DNA from: Actinoplanes sp. TFC3
Lineage (GTDB): Bacteria; Actinomycetota; Actinomycetes; Mycobacteriales; Micromonosporaceae
Direction of reading: 5' to 3'
Length of the DNA stretch: 64,000 nucleotides
Assembly: GCF_001553785.1 (NCBI RefSeq)
Contig: NZ_LOJP01000014.1
Coordinates: 105,467 to 169,466, forward strand
Below, in pieces: positions 16,981 to 24,845 of the stretch. The notes beneath the pieces were generated by a model. It ran no database searches, was not told the origin of the DNA, and saw only the letters and a program-made list of their open reading frames with translations. The position numbers were made by a program, and so were the translations under genes. How positions within the stretch are numbered: the stretch's first letter is position 1; every line of letters begins with the position of its first letter.

Positions 16981-17084
16981 CGAGGAGGTGAACCCCGTGA
17001 ACGTCGTAACCATGTGGGTGCCTCCTCGCGTTGCCCAGCCTGGGAGCTGAGCCGGGGGCGCCCCGTTCTCGAAGGGCCACACCT
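16981..17084 (+). promoter_or_regulatory. leader-peptide attenuator upstream of alpha/beta hydrolase
   Basis: The segment holds a strong Shine-Dalgarno (GAGGAGG, 16982-16988), a 17-codon leader frame and a chain of hairpins before the hydrolase start. CGAGGAGG (16981-16988) is complementary to CCTCCTCG (17021-17028), which lies in the leader's Pro-Pro-Arg codons, so the leader Shine-Dalgarno can be masked. Next come CCCAG-C-CTGGG (17034-17044) and CGGGG-GCG-CCCCG (17053-17065), just before the hydrolase Shine-Dalgarno GAAGGG (17071-17076). This layout is that of translation attenuators of antibiotic-resistance genes (inference). Confidence 0.5.
16997..17050 (+). CDS. 17-residue leader peptide
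   Basis: GTG-initiated frame with a good Shine-Dalgarno eight bases upstream; it encodes MNVVTMWVPPRVAQPGS and stops 34 bases before the hydrolase gene. The Trp-Val-Pro-Pro-Arg segment is a plausible ribosome-pausing sequence. A shorter start at ATG 17012 would give MWVPPRVAQPGS. I do not recognise it as a named leader. Confidence 0.5.
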   Translation: MNVVTMWVPPRVAQPGS

Positions 17085-17843
17085 GTGCAGACACTGCGAT
17101 TCACCGCCGAGTCCTCGTTGGACGCCATCATCGAGCGGGACTTCACCCTCGGATCGATTCCCGGCGTGCTGTGGTCGCCGCCCTCGGCTGCCGGCCGGGC
17201 ACCGCTGGTGCTGATGGGCCACGGCGGCGGCACCCACAAGAAGGCCCCGGCCATGAGCGGGCGGGCGCGGCTGCTGGTGGCCGGGTGCGGCTTGCATGTT
17301 GCCGTCATCGACGCCCCCGGCCACGGCGACCGGACGCGCTCGGAGCACGACGAGAAAGAGATCGCCGAGCTGTTCCGGGCTCGGGCGGCAGGGGAGCCGG
17401 AGGGCCCGATCGTGGTGCGCTACAACACTTGTCTGGCCACTCTGGCCGTACCCGAATGGCATGCAGTCCTGGACGCTCTGCTCTGCTGGCTGGGCGGGGA
17501 ACGGCGGGTCGGGTACTTCGGGTTGAACATGGCCACCGCTATCGGGGTGCCGTTTGTGGCCTCCGAACCGCGCATCTCGGCGGCTGTCTTCGGGCAGCAC
17601 TGGCCTGACGCGTTAGCCGAGACAGCCCGGCGGATCACCGTGCCGATCGAGTACGTGATGCAGTGGGACGACGAGCACATCCCTCGCTCCTCGGCGCTGG
17701 AGCTGTTCGACGCCTTCGGTTCACCGGAGAAAACGCTGCATGCCAATGCGGGACGGCACAAGGACTTACCGCGCTTCGAGGCCGAAAGCGCGGTCCGGTT
17801 CTTCGCCCGGCACCTCAGCGCGCCCCCTCCATCAGCCGGCTGA
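17085..17843 (+). CDS. alpha/beta-hydrolase-like protein with the nucleophile Ser replaced by Asn
   Basis: Cytosolic protein of 252 residues of the dienelactone-hydrolase-like alpha/beta fold. The oxyanion-hole HGGG appears in LVLMGHGGGTHKK, the acid-bearing loop in MQWDDEHIPRSSALELF and the His in AGRHKDLPRF. At the nucleophile elbow, where family members have G-x-S-x-G, the sequence reads YFGLNMATAIG: Ser is Asn148 and the last Gly is Ala. An Asn codon AAC is one base from Ser AGC. Either the protein has lost hydrolase activity or it has another role. The start GTG follows GAAGGG by eight bases. The upstream leader suggests inducible expression. Confidence 0.7.
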   Translation: MQTLRFTAESSLDAIIERDFTLGSIPGVLWSPPSAAGRAPLVLMGHGGGTHKKAPAMSGRARLLVAGCGLHVAVIDAPGHGDRTRSEHDEKEIAELFRARAAGEPEGPIVVRYNTCLATLAVPEWHAVLDALLCWLGGERRVGYFGLNMATAIGVPFVASEPRISAAVFGQHWPDALAETARRITVPIEYVMQWDDEHIPRSSALELFDAFGSPEKTLHANAGRHKDLPRFEAESAVRFFARHLSAPPPSAG

Positions 17844-17946
17844 TCGGGCGCACCGCCGTGCCCAGCGCGACCGACAGCGACAGGTCGACCGGGGGCAGCA
17901 GCAGCTCGGCGAGGCTGGCGCTGGCACAGGCGGGTTGCGCAGTCAT
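17815..17946 (-). CDS. possible 43-residue hypothetical protein
   Basis: ATG-initiated frame with about 95% G/C in third positions and a Leu-rich centre (ASLAELLLPPVDLSLSVALG). It overlaps the 3' end of the hydrolase gene by 29 bases and starts 30 bases past the stop of the split diguanylate cyclase. It has no clear Shine-Dalgarno. It may be a real small gene or a chance frame. Confidence 0.25.
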   Translation of the reverse strand: MTAQPACASASLAELLLPPVDLSLSVALGTAVRPISRLMEGAR

Positions 17947-17975
17947 GGGCGTCGACTGACCGCCGCGCCCGGTGG

Positions 17976-19445
17976 TCAAACCGCCGAGGCCACCTGGTCG
18001 CGTCCGGCGTGCTTGGCGGCGTACAGGGCACGGTCGGCGGCCAGCACCAGGTCGTCCACGCTCAGGCAGGGATCCGGGATGCCGGCCAGGCCCACCGACA
18101 CCGTGACGGTGCGCAGCCGCCCCGGACCCACGGCGATCGGGGCGGCGGCAATGCCCCGGCGGACCCGCTCACCGACCAGGCGGGCCTCGGTCAGGTCGGT
18201 GCCGGGCAGCACAACCGCGAACTCCTCGCCGCCGTAGCGCGCCACCAGATCCCCGGGCCGCACGAGCCGGCGCAGGCGATCAGCCACCTCCATGAGCACC
18301 TGGTCGCCGACGCTGTGGCCGTACGTGTCGTTGACGGTCTTGAAGTGATCGACGTCCAGCAGCAGCATCGCGACCGGCGCGCCCGAGCGCACCGAACGGG
18401 CGGTCTCGGTGTGCAGGGCCTGCGTGAGGTAACCGCGGCTGCGCAGCCCGGTAAGGCCGTCGGTGATCGCCGCGATCCGCTGGGCCTGCACGAGACCGGC
18501 CATGCGGGCGAGCACGAGCAGGAACAGCAGCGCGCACACGATGGTGCCGGACAGGATCGGGGCCCCGGCGCCACGCAGATGCTGCACCAGCATGGTGCCG
18601 GGCGCCAGCAGCGCTGCGGCGGCGAGCAGAGCCAGCCGCCCCGGGGTGGCGTCCGGGGTCATCACCGGGCTCGGCGCGATCATCGTGGTCATGGACGGGT
18701 GCAGCAGGCCCGCGGCGAGAATGAACTAGGCGGCCATCCAGATCGCGTCCACATAGGTCGCTACCATGTACGAGCCGCTGAGCGCCTGCACGCTGTAGGT
18801 GATGTCGGCGACCAGGGTGAGGGCGAGGCAGGTGCCCACCGTGGCGAGCGACACCGTACGCGGCCCGGCCCCGATCAGCAGCCGGGCGCCCACCGCGATC
18901 AGCAGCAGGTCGCCGATCGGGTACGCCAGCGCGACCAGGGTGTCGCTGCGCTCGCCGCCGGCCGCCAGCGTGGGCGAGATGACCAGCGCGTACACCAGGA
19001 AACCGGCGCCTACCGCGACGATGGCGGTGTCCACCAGCCCGGCCAGATCCCAGCCCGGGGTGCGCCGGCGCACGAGCACGACGAGCCCGGCGGCCAGCAG
19101 CAGGTACGTGGTCAGGTAGGCCAGGTCGGACAGGTTGAGGTAGGTGACGCGCTCGGTGGTCAGCGTGGTGATCCAGAACATCAGGTCACCGATCACCCCG
19201 GTCACCGCGCCGGCGGCGATGAGCAGCAGCCCGCCGCGGACCTGCAGGTGCCGGCGCGCGGCCAGCAGCGCGGCGACGGCCATGCTCGCGTCCGCGCTGG
19301 CGTACATCATGGCCTGCTCGGGTTCCCAGCCCGGACCGTGCGAGAGCAGCGCGTAGTACAAAGCGATGGTGACGGGCGCCGCGACCAGGAACCACTGCCA
19401 GCCGGCCAGGCGCCGGGGCAGGGCGAGGACGTCGGATCTGCTCAT
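17976..19445 (-). pseudogene. membrane diguanylate cyclase (GGDEF) split by an in-frame amber codon
   Basis: Read as one frame on the minus strand, this encodes about eight membrane helices followed by a GGDEF domain that would make cyclic di-GMP. The first part (19445 to 18729) ends ...DAIWMAA at a TAG (18728-18726); reading past it continues in the same frame with FILAAGLLHPS and then the linker and GGDEF domain (LLLDVDHFKTVNDTYGH, RYGGEEF, and the I-site RPGD five residues upstream). TAG replaces what is probably a Tyr codon. The downstream ATG at 18692 could still start a shorter protein of 238 residues with two hydrophobic segments and an intact GGEEF. Causes may be mutation, readthrough or a sequencing error. 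Confidence 0.75.
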
Positions 19446-19515
19446 GGCCTCCAGCGTGGGGCCGGAGGGGGTCTCACAACGGTCCGGGACGGGTGCGAAT
19501 CAGGTGTGCGGGCAG

Positions 19516-20067
19516 CTACCGGATCCAGCGGTAACGGTAGGGCTGGTACGCGCTACGCACCGCCGCGATCGTCACGACTTTGCGGCGCATGTCGTAGCGG
19601 CGGCTGCTCTGCTCGATGACCCACAGCCGGGTGCGGGCCGGGTTCGCCCAGGCCTGCACCAGCTGCACGTGCTCCTGCGAGCGGTCGCGGGGCACCAGGT
19701 GCAGCAGCGCGTCGCCGCGGCGCACGTCGGCCCAGCGGACCCGGTTCGCCACCGCCGGGATCTCCCAGGTGACCAGAGCGCGGCCCAGACCGGGTGCGGC
19801 CGGGTCGATCGCCCAGGCCATCGACACCATGCCGGAGCAGTCGGGGCGGTAGCGCCGGCCGCGGTTGACGTCCCAGCGCGCGTCGGCGTTGCTCTGCGAG
19901 TACTGGATGCCGCGCCGCAGCCAGTCGGCGGCGCGGGCGATGACCTGGTTGCGGGTGATCGTCCCGCCGTAGTGCACGGCCGCCGCGGCTGCGGGTGGCG
20001 GGGCCGCCAGCACGGCGCCGGCGGTGGCCAGGGTCAGGATCCAGGACAGGCGATGTCGTACGGGCAT
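19516..20067 (-). CDS. secreted NlpC/P60-like cell-wall hydrolase
   Basis: Exported protein of 183 residues with a signal peptide (RHRLSWILTLATAGAVLAAPPP). The catalytic Cys is in YRPDCSGMVSMAW and the His in SQEHVQLVQAW, matching the Cys-His layout of NlpC/P60 and related peptidases that cut peptidoglycan stem peptides. The body begins with a segment resembling other actinobacterial members (RAADWLRRGIQYSQS). Its substrate is not shown. The ATG at 20067 was chosen; an ATG four codons earlier is possible. It follows the LytR-CpsA-Psr gene by 35 bases on the same strand, a sensible cell-envelope pair. Confidence 0.6.
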   Translation of the reverse strand: MPVRHRLSWILTLATAGAVLAAPPPAAAAAVHYGGTITRNQVIARAADWLRRGIQYSQSNADARWDVNRGRRYRPDCSGMVSMAWAIDPAAPGLGRALVTWEIPAVANRVRWADVRRGDALLHLVPRDRSQEHVQLVQAWANPARTRLWVIEQSSRRYDMRRKVVTIAAVRSAYQPYRYRWIR

Positions 20068-20102
20068 GCCTGTCAGCATGTCGCGCCGGGCCCGGCGGTG
20101 GG

Positions 20103-21260
20103 TCAGCTTTGCGTGATCCAATCCGGATGGGCCTGCAGGAAGGTGGCCACGGTGTCCTTCTTGACCGAGCGCAGCAGGTCCATGGTGTCGTCGCTGAGGA
20201 TCTCGACGTCGCCCAGGCCCGCGATCGAGTCGGAGTTGAAGGTGCCGGCGTTGGTCTTGATGGTGACCAGGTCGTCGGGGTTGGTGTTCTTCATCGCGAA
20301 TGCCCAGTCCTCCAGCGGGATCCCGCCGCCGTCGACGGTCATGGTCTTGCCGATCGCCGACAGCAGGCTGGGCAGCTTGGTCGGCTGGTTGAAGCCCGAC
20401 TTGACCGCCTGCTTGAGGATCGCCTTGAGCAGCTGCTGCTGGTGGCGCTGGCGGCCGTAGTCGGAGTCCTTGTTGGCCAGCAGATCACGCTGGCGGGCGT
20501 AGTCGTGCGCCTCGACCGGGGTGAAGCAGTGGTCGCCCTTCTTGTAGAAGTTGGCGGTCACCCCCGGCACCTTGCGCGGGTGCAGCCCGGCCGAGTCGGT
20601 GGTGTACGGCACCGCCTGCTTGCCGTCGGCGGTGTGCCCCACGTGGATCGACGTGACGTCCTCGTCGACGTACATGCAGACCTGGCCCAGGACGTTCACC
20701 ACATCCTTGAAGCCGGTGAAGTCGATGATCGCGCCCGCGTCGGGGGTGATGCCGGTCAGCTTCTGCACGGTCAGGGTGAGCAGCTCGAAGCCGTGCGCCT
20801 CAGCCGCGGCGCCTTCCAGGCCACGGCTGCCGTACGCGAACGCTGAATTGATCTTGTTGTGCCCGCCGGCGTATTTCTGCTTGCCGTTGTCGTAGGCCGG
20901 GATCTCGACGTAGCTGTCGCGCGGCAGTGACACCAGATAGACCGGTGAATGGTCGGCCGGCAGGTGCAGCAGGATGATCGAGTCCGACCGGCTCGGTTCT
21001 TTGTTCTTCCAGCTCGGCCGGGTGTCCAGCCCGACCAGCAGAATGTTCTTGGCGCCCTTGACGTCGGCGTGCTGGCGCTCGACGGCGGGATTCTGCGGCA
21101 GCAGGGGCGTCTCGTTGACCGCGCCGGTCGCCGAACTCAGCACCACGTTGGCAGCGACGATCGAGCCGCCGCTGGCCACCACCAGCACGACACCCAGGCC
21201 GACGAGCCACCGCGCCCACAGGGGCGAGCGGCGGCGTTTGGAACGCGCGGTCTTGCTCAC
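20103..21260 (-). CDS. LytR-CpsA-Psr (LCP) family glycopolymer transferase
   Basis: Membrane-anchored enzyme of 385 residues that attaches glycopolymers to peptidoglycan. A short basic cytoplasmic N-terminus is followed by one helix (WLVGLGVVLVVASGGSIVAA) and the LCP domain outside the membrane. Family motifs: GLDTRPSW, RSDSIILLHLPAD, SLPRDSYVEIP, KINSAFAYG, IDFTGFKDVVNVLG and the Arg-rich YARQRDLL...DYGRQRHQQQLL. It is the upstream gene of the NlpC/P60-like hydrolase. The 257 bases upstream of its start carry no gene; a TCACA-GT-TGTGA palindrome is seen at 21449-21460. Confidence 0.88.
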   Translation of the reverse strand: MSKTARSKRRRSPLWARWLVGLGVVLVVASGGSIVAANVVLSSATGAVNETPLLPQNPAVERQHADVKGAKNILLVGLDTRPSWKNKEPSRSDSIILLHLPADHSPVYLVSLPRDSYVEIPAYDNGKQKYAGGHNKINSAFAYGSRGLEGAAAEAHGFELLTLTVQKLTGITPDAGAIIDFTGFKDVVNVLGQVCMYVDEDVTSIHVGHTADGKQAVPYTTDSAGLHPRKVPGVTANFYKKGDHCFTPVEAHDYARQRDLLANKDSDYGRQRHQQQLLKAILKQAVKSGFNQPTKLPSLLSAIGKTMTVDGGGIPLEDWAFAMKNTNPDDLVTIKTNAGTFNSDSIAGLGDVEILSDDTMDLLRSVKKDTVATFLQAHPDWITQS

Positions 21261-21517
21261 GGTGTTCCCTTCGGCAGACGGGCCGACCCTCTGAAGATTG
21301 CAGCTGATCGGAGGAGTCGCGCGGCGGCGAATGCTAGCTGACGACTCTGAGCATCATGATCGGCGGCAGCAAGCGGCGGAAACGGCCTTTTATCAGTCAA
21401 TTCGGCGGCTGGCAGGCCGACACAGACGGGCGATTCGGGCGCGAAGATTCACAGTTGTGACTTGCATCTCTGTCCGGAAATTCGAACCGGTCGCCGGGCC
21501 GCGTTCGTACCTGGGGC

Positions 21518-21682
21518 ATGGGGAACGCGCCGGAGCCGGGCGGCGAACACGCCGAGCTGAGCGAAGCCATGCTGCTGGACGGCCCACCCGAGGGCGCCGA
21601 CCTGCTGCTGCAGCGCACGCTGCGCCGCATCCGCTCCGAGCGGCGAGGCGTTGATCCACCGCGATCTCCGCGGCCTCTATAG
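21518..21682 (+). pseudogene. truncated 54-codon frame, possible gene remnant
   Basis: Starts MGNAPEPGGEHAELSEAML and continues LLLQRTLRRIRSER. The first 42 codons have almost only G/C third positions, but the last 12 do not and the frame ends in TAG. This break suggests the 5' part of a longer gene that has lost its remainder. No function is known and there is only a weak Shine-Dalgarno. It precedes the FtsX-type operon by 37 bases. Confidence 0.3.
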
Positions 21683-21719
21683 TCCTTGCGGCGGGACGGG
21701 GCCGGGAGGGCGCGGGGTC

Positions 21720-24700
21720 ATGAGTCTGCTCATACGACGGGCCGGTGCAGCACGATCCCTGCTGGCTGCCGCCGGTGCCCTGGCCCTGATCGCGACCCTG
21801 CTGCTCACCGGGCTCGTAGCCTACAGCCGTGAGGTCGTGCGCGCCGGCGCGGCCAGCACCCTGGCCGCCTCGGCTCCCCCCGAACGCGCCGTGCTGGTCC
21901 GCGGCTCCGCCGGACGCGACCCGGCCGACCTGGATCGCCGCGACGCCGCCGTGCGCCAGCGCTTCGCCGCCGGTCTGGGCGGGCGCGACGTCGCCGTCTC
22001 CGCCGCCGGATACGCCACCGGCCGCGCGTTCTCCGGCCCCACCGGCGACGCCGTGCCCGACTCCGGCGGCGTGGTCTACGCCTCGGTCATGTTCCTCGGC
22101 GACCTGAGCGCCCACGCGGTGCTCACCGACGGCGCCTGGCCCGAACCCGGCGCGCAGCAACCGCAGACCGCGGTGGGCGCCGGGGTGGCCCGCGCGCTCG
22201 GCCTGGCCGTCGGCGACCGGGTGCCGGTGGTCAACCGCATCAACCAGAAGGTCACCACGCTGCGGGTCAGCGGCATCTGGCGCCCGCACGAGGCCGCCGA
22301 CCCCTACTTCCAGCTGGCCCCCGACGTGGTCGCCGGGGTGGCACCGAGCTCTGCCACGTACGGGCCGCTGGTAGTGGACCGGGCCGACTTCGCCCGCTCC
22401 TTCGCCGGCAACGCCTCGGCCGCCTGGCTCGCCGCTGTCGACCTGAGCGGCGCCGGGGTGACCCAGGTCCGCCGGGCAGCCGACGCCGCCGCCGCCGAAC
22501 GCGCGGAGCTACCCGCCAAGAGCGGGCTGGGCACCTCGGCCGTGGTCGACACCGGGCTGAGCGGGCTGATCGACCGGCTTGAACGCGCCGACCTGGTGGG
22601 CCGCTCCGCACTGGTCACCCCGGTGCTGCTGGTCGCCGTGCTCAGCGGGCTGGCTCTGGTGCTCATCGCCGCGCTGCTCACCGAGCACCGCCGCGCCGAG
22701 TCCGCGCTGCTGCGCGCCCGCGGGGCGACCTCCCGCCAGCTCGCCGGGCTGACCGCCGCCGAGGCCCTGGCCGTCGTGGCGCCCGCCGGGCTCATCGCCG
22801 CACCGCTTGCCGCCGCCGCCGTGCACCTGGCGGGGCAGCGGCGCTGGTTCGGGCTCACCGAACCCTCCGGGTGGCAGCCCGGCCCGCTGCTCTGGATTGT
22901 CGCTGCACTGGCCGCGATCGGGTGCGCCGCCGCCATCACCGTGCCCGTGCTGCGCGGTGGCACCTACGTCGAGGACCTGCAGGCGCGCTCACGGCCCAAC
23001 CGCCGCGCGGCGCTGCAGCGGGCCGGAGCCGACGTGCTGCTGATCGCGCTGGCCGTGCTCGGCTGGCTGCAGCTGCGCCGCTACGCCTCCCCGCTGTCCG
23101 GCGGCCCCAGCGGCGGGCTGGGCATCGACCCGCTGCTGGCTGCGGCGCCTACCCTCGCCATCCTCGCCGGGGCCACGCTCGCGCTGCGGCTGCTGGCCCC
23201 CGCCGCGCGGCTGACCGAGCGGCGACTAACCGGCGGTCAGCGCTTCGCGCCGCTGTTCGGCATGTGGCAGGCCGGTCGCCGCCCGCACGCCGGTCCGGTG
23301 CTGCTGCTCGCGCTGGCCGTGGCGGCCAGCACTGTCGGCTGGTGCCTGGCCGGGACGGCGAGCCGCTCGGTCAGCGATCAGGCCGACCACGGCGTTGGCG
23401 CGGACCTGCGGCTCACTGAGATCTCCGGCGCCGCCCCGGCCGGGCGAGCACAGCGGCTGGCCGCGCTGTCCGGGGTCACCGACGTGCGGCGCGGCTGGCG
23501 CGAAAGCGTGCAGGCAAGCATCGGCGAGAGCGCCGCCGACCTGATCGCCATCGACGGCATCGCAGCCGGGGGCAGCGTGCAGATCCGCTCCGATTTGTAC
23601 GGCGGCGGCGCGAAAGCCCTCAGCACGGTGCTGACCGGGGCCCGGCCCGACGTGTCGCTGGACGCGCTGCCCGCCGGCACCCGGCTGACCGGCCGGGCCG
23701 AGGTCATCGGCTCGATGGGAGTCCCCACGATCACCGCCATCGTCGTCGACAGCACCGGCGAGGCGATCCGCATCCCCCTGAGCCCGGGCCGCTTCACCGC
23801 GGCCCTGCCCGGCGACGGCACCGGGCTGCGCCTGGCCGGGTTCGTGGCCGACGCCGACGCGTCCTATGTGGCAACCACCATCGAGTTGCGGCTGTCCCAG
23901 CTCGCGATCGACGGTAAGGCGCTGCCGCTGGGTGACAAGTGGGCGCTGATGAGCGTCGGGCAGCAACCCGACTCGGTGGTCGTCAGCGGCGCGGCGATCG
24001 GCGCCACCGTGCCGGCCGGGGGCCTGGGCCGCGCCAAGGTCACCATCGTGCGGCCGGTGAAGGTGCCACCGGTGCCCATCGTGGCCACCCCCGGCGCCCA
24101 GCAGCGCCTGCACCTGAGCGGCGACCGGCCGGTGACCATGCGCATCGGCGGCGCCGACGTGCCGGTGCGCCTGGCCGGCAGCATCGTGGCGGTGCCCGGC
24201 TCCGACGACCCCGCCGCGGTGCTGGCCGACCTGCCGACCCTGCAGGCGTACCTGCTGTATCAGGCCGGGATCGTGCACGAGACCCAGGAATGGTGGCTGT
24301 CCGTGCCGGCGAGCACCCACACCCAAGCGGCCATGCAGGCCCTGCGGCTCGGCGGGCTGCAGGTGAACGACCGCCGGGAACAGGCGGCGGCCTCGGCTGT
24401 GGACTCGTACGGGGTGGGCGGGCGCACCGCGCTGTTCGCCGCCGCGATCGGGGCGCTGCTGCTGGCCGCGGCGGGCGTGCTCGTCGACGTGCGCACCACC
24501 ACCCGCCGGCGCATCAGCGAGCTGGCCGTGCTGCACACCCTGGGCGCCGGGCCGCGGCTGCTGGCCCGCTCGCTGATGACCGAGCAGGCGTTCCTGGCCG
24601 GGACCGGGGTGCTGGCCGGGCTCGCGGTCGGCATCGGGGTGGCCGCGGCGATGGCCCCGCTGATGATCCTCACCCCGCAGGCATCGCGCCCGGTGCCACC

Positions 24701-24845
24701 GCCGTACCTGGTTGTGGACTGGGTGCGGGCTGGCGGGACCGCGTTGCTGTTGTTCGTGCTCGCCGCAGGGCTCAGCGCGCTGGCCGGGATCACGCTGCGG
24801 CGCCGGCTGGCCGCGGCCCGGCTGTACCTGGGAGCCGACAGATGA
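21720..24845 (+). CDS. large FtsX-type ABC transporter permease
   Basis: Integral membrane protein of 1,041 residues. It begins with a membrane helix (LLAAAGALALIATLLLTGLVAYS), a long extracytoplasmic region, a central FtsX domain (LVTPVLLVAVLSGLALVLIAAL ... RRAESALLRARGATSRQLA) and a C-terminal FtsX domain (LFAAAIGALLLAAAGVLVDV ... ISELAVLHTLGAG). Two FtsX domains in one chain fit the duplicated permeases of actinobacterial MacB/LolCDE-like exporters or lipoprotein transporters (family knowledge). The cargo is unknown. It overlaps the next permease by ATGA. Its ATG follows a GGGAGGG Shine-Dalgarno, so an upstream start was rejected. Confidence 0.82.
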   Translation: MSLLIRRAGAARSLLAAAGALALIATLLLTGLVAYSREVVRAGAASTLAASAPPERAVLVRGSAGRDPADLDRRDAAVRQRFAAGLGGRDVAVSAAGYATGRAFSGPTGDAVPDSGGVVYASVMFLGDLSAHAVLTDGAWPEPGAQQPQTAVGAGVARALGLAVGDRVPVVNRINQKVTTLRVSGIWRPHEAADPYFQLAPDVVAGVAPSSATYGPLVVDRADFARSFAGNASAAWLAAVDLSGAGVTQVRRAADAAAAERAELPAKSGLGTSAVVDTGLSGLIDRLERADLVGRSALVTPVLLVAVLSGLALVLIAALLTEHRRAESALLRARGATSRQLAGLTAAEALAVVAPAGLIAAPLAAAAVHLAGQRRWFGLTEPSGWQPGPLLWIVAALAAIGCAAAITVPVLRGGTYVEDLQARSRPNRRAALQRAGADVLLIALAVLGWLQLRRYASPLSGGPSGGLGIDPLLAAAPTLAILAGATLALRLLAPAARLTERRLTGGQRFAPLFGMWQAGRRPHAGPVLLLALAVAASTVGWCLAGTASRSVSDQADHGVGADLRLTEISGAAPAGRAQRLAALSGVTDVRRGWRESVQASIGESAADLIAIDGIAAGGSVQIRSDLYGGGAKALSTVLTGARPDVSLDALPAGTRLTGRAEVIGSMGVPTITAIVVDSTGEAIRIPLSPGRFTAALPGDGTGLRLAGFVADADASYVATTIELRLSQLAIDGKALPLGDKWALMSVGQQPDSVVVSGAAIGATVPAGGLGRAKVTIVRPVKVPPVPIVATPGAQQRLHLSGDRPVTMRIGGADVPVRLAGSIVAVPGSDDPAAVLADLPTLQAYLLYQAGIVHETQEWWLSVPASTHTQAAMQALRLGGLQVNDRREQAAASAVDSYGVGGRTALFAAAIGALLLAAAGVLVDVRTTTRRRISELAVLHTLGAGPRLLARSLMTEQAFLAGTGVLAGLAVGIGVAAAMAPLMILTPQASRPVPPPYLVVDWVRAGGTALLLFVLAAGLSALAGITLRRRLAAARLYLGADR

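Noticed and set aside
17831..17844. ATCAGCCGGCTGAT palindrome at the end of the hydrolase gene
   Set aside because: No loop for a hairpin and it lies inside coding sequence over the stop, so chance is likely.
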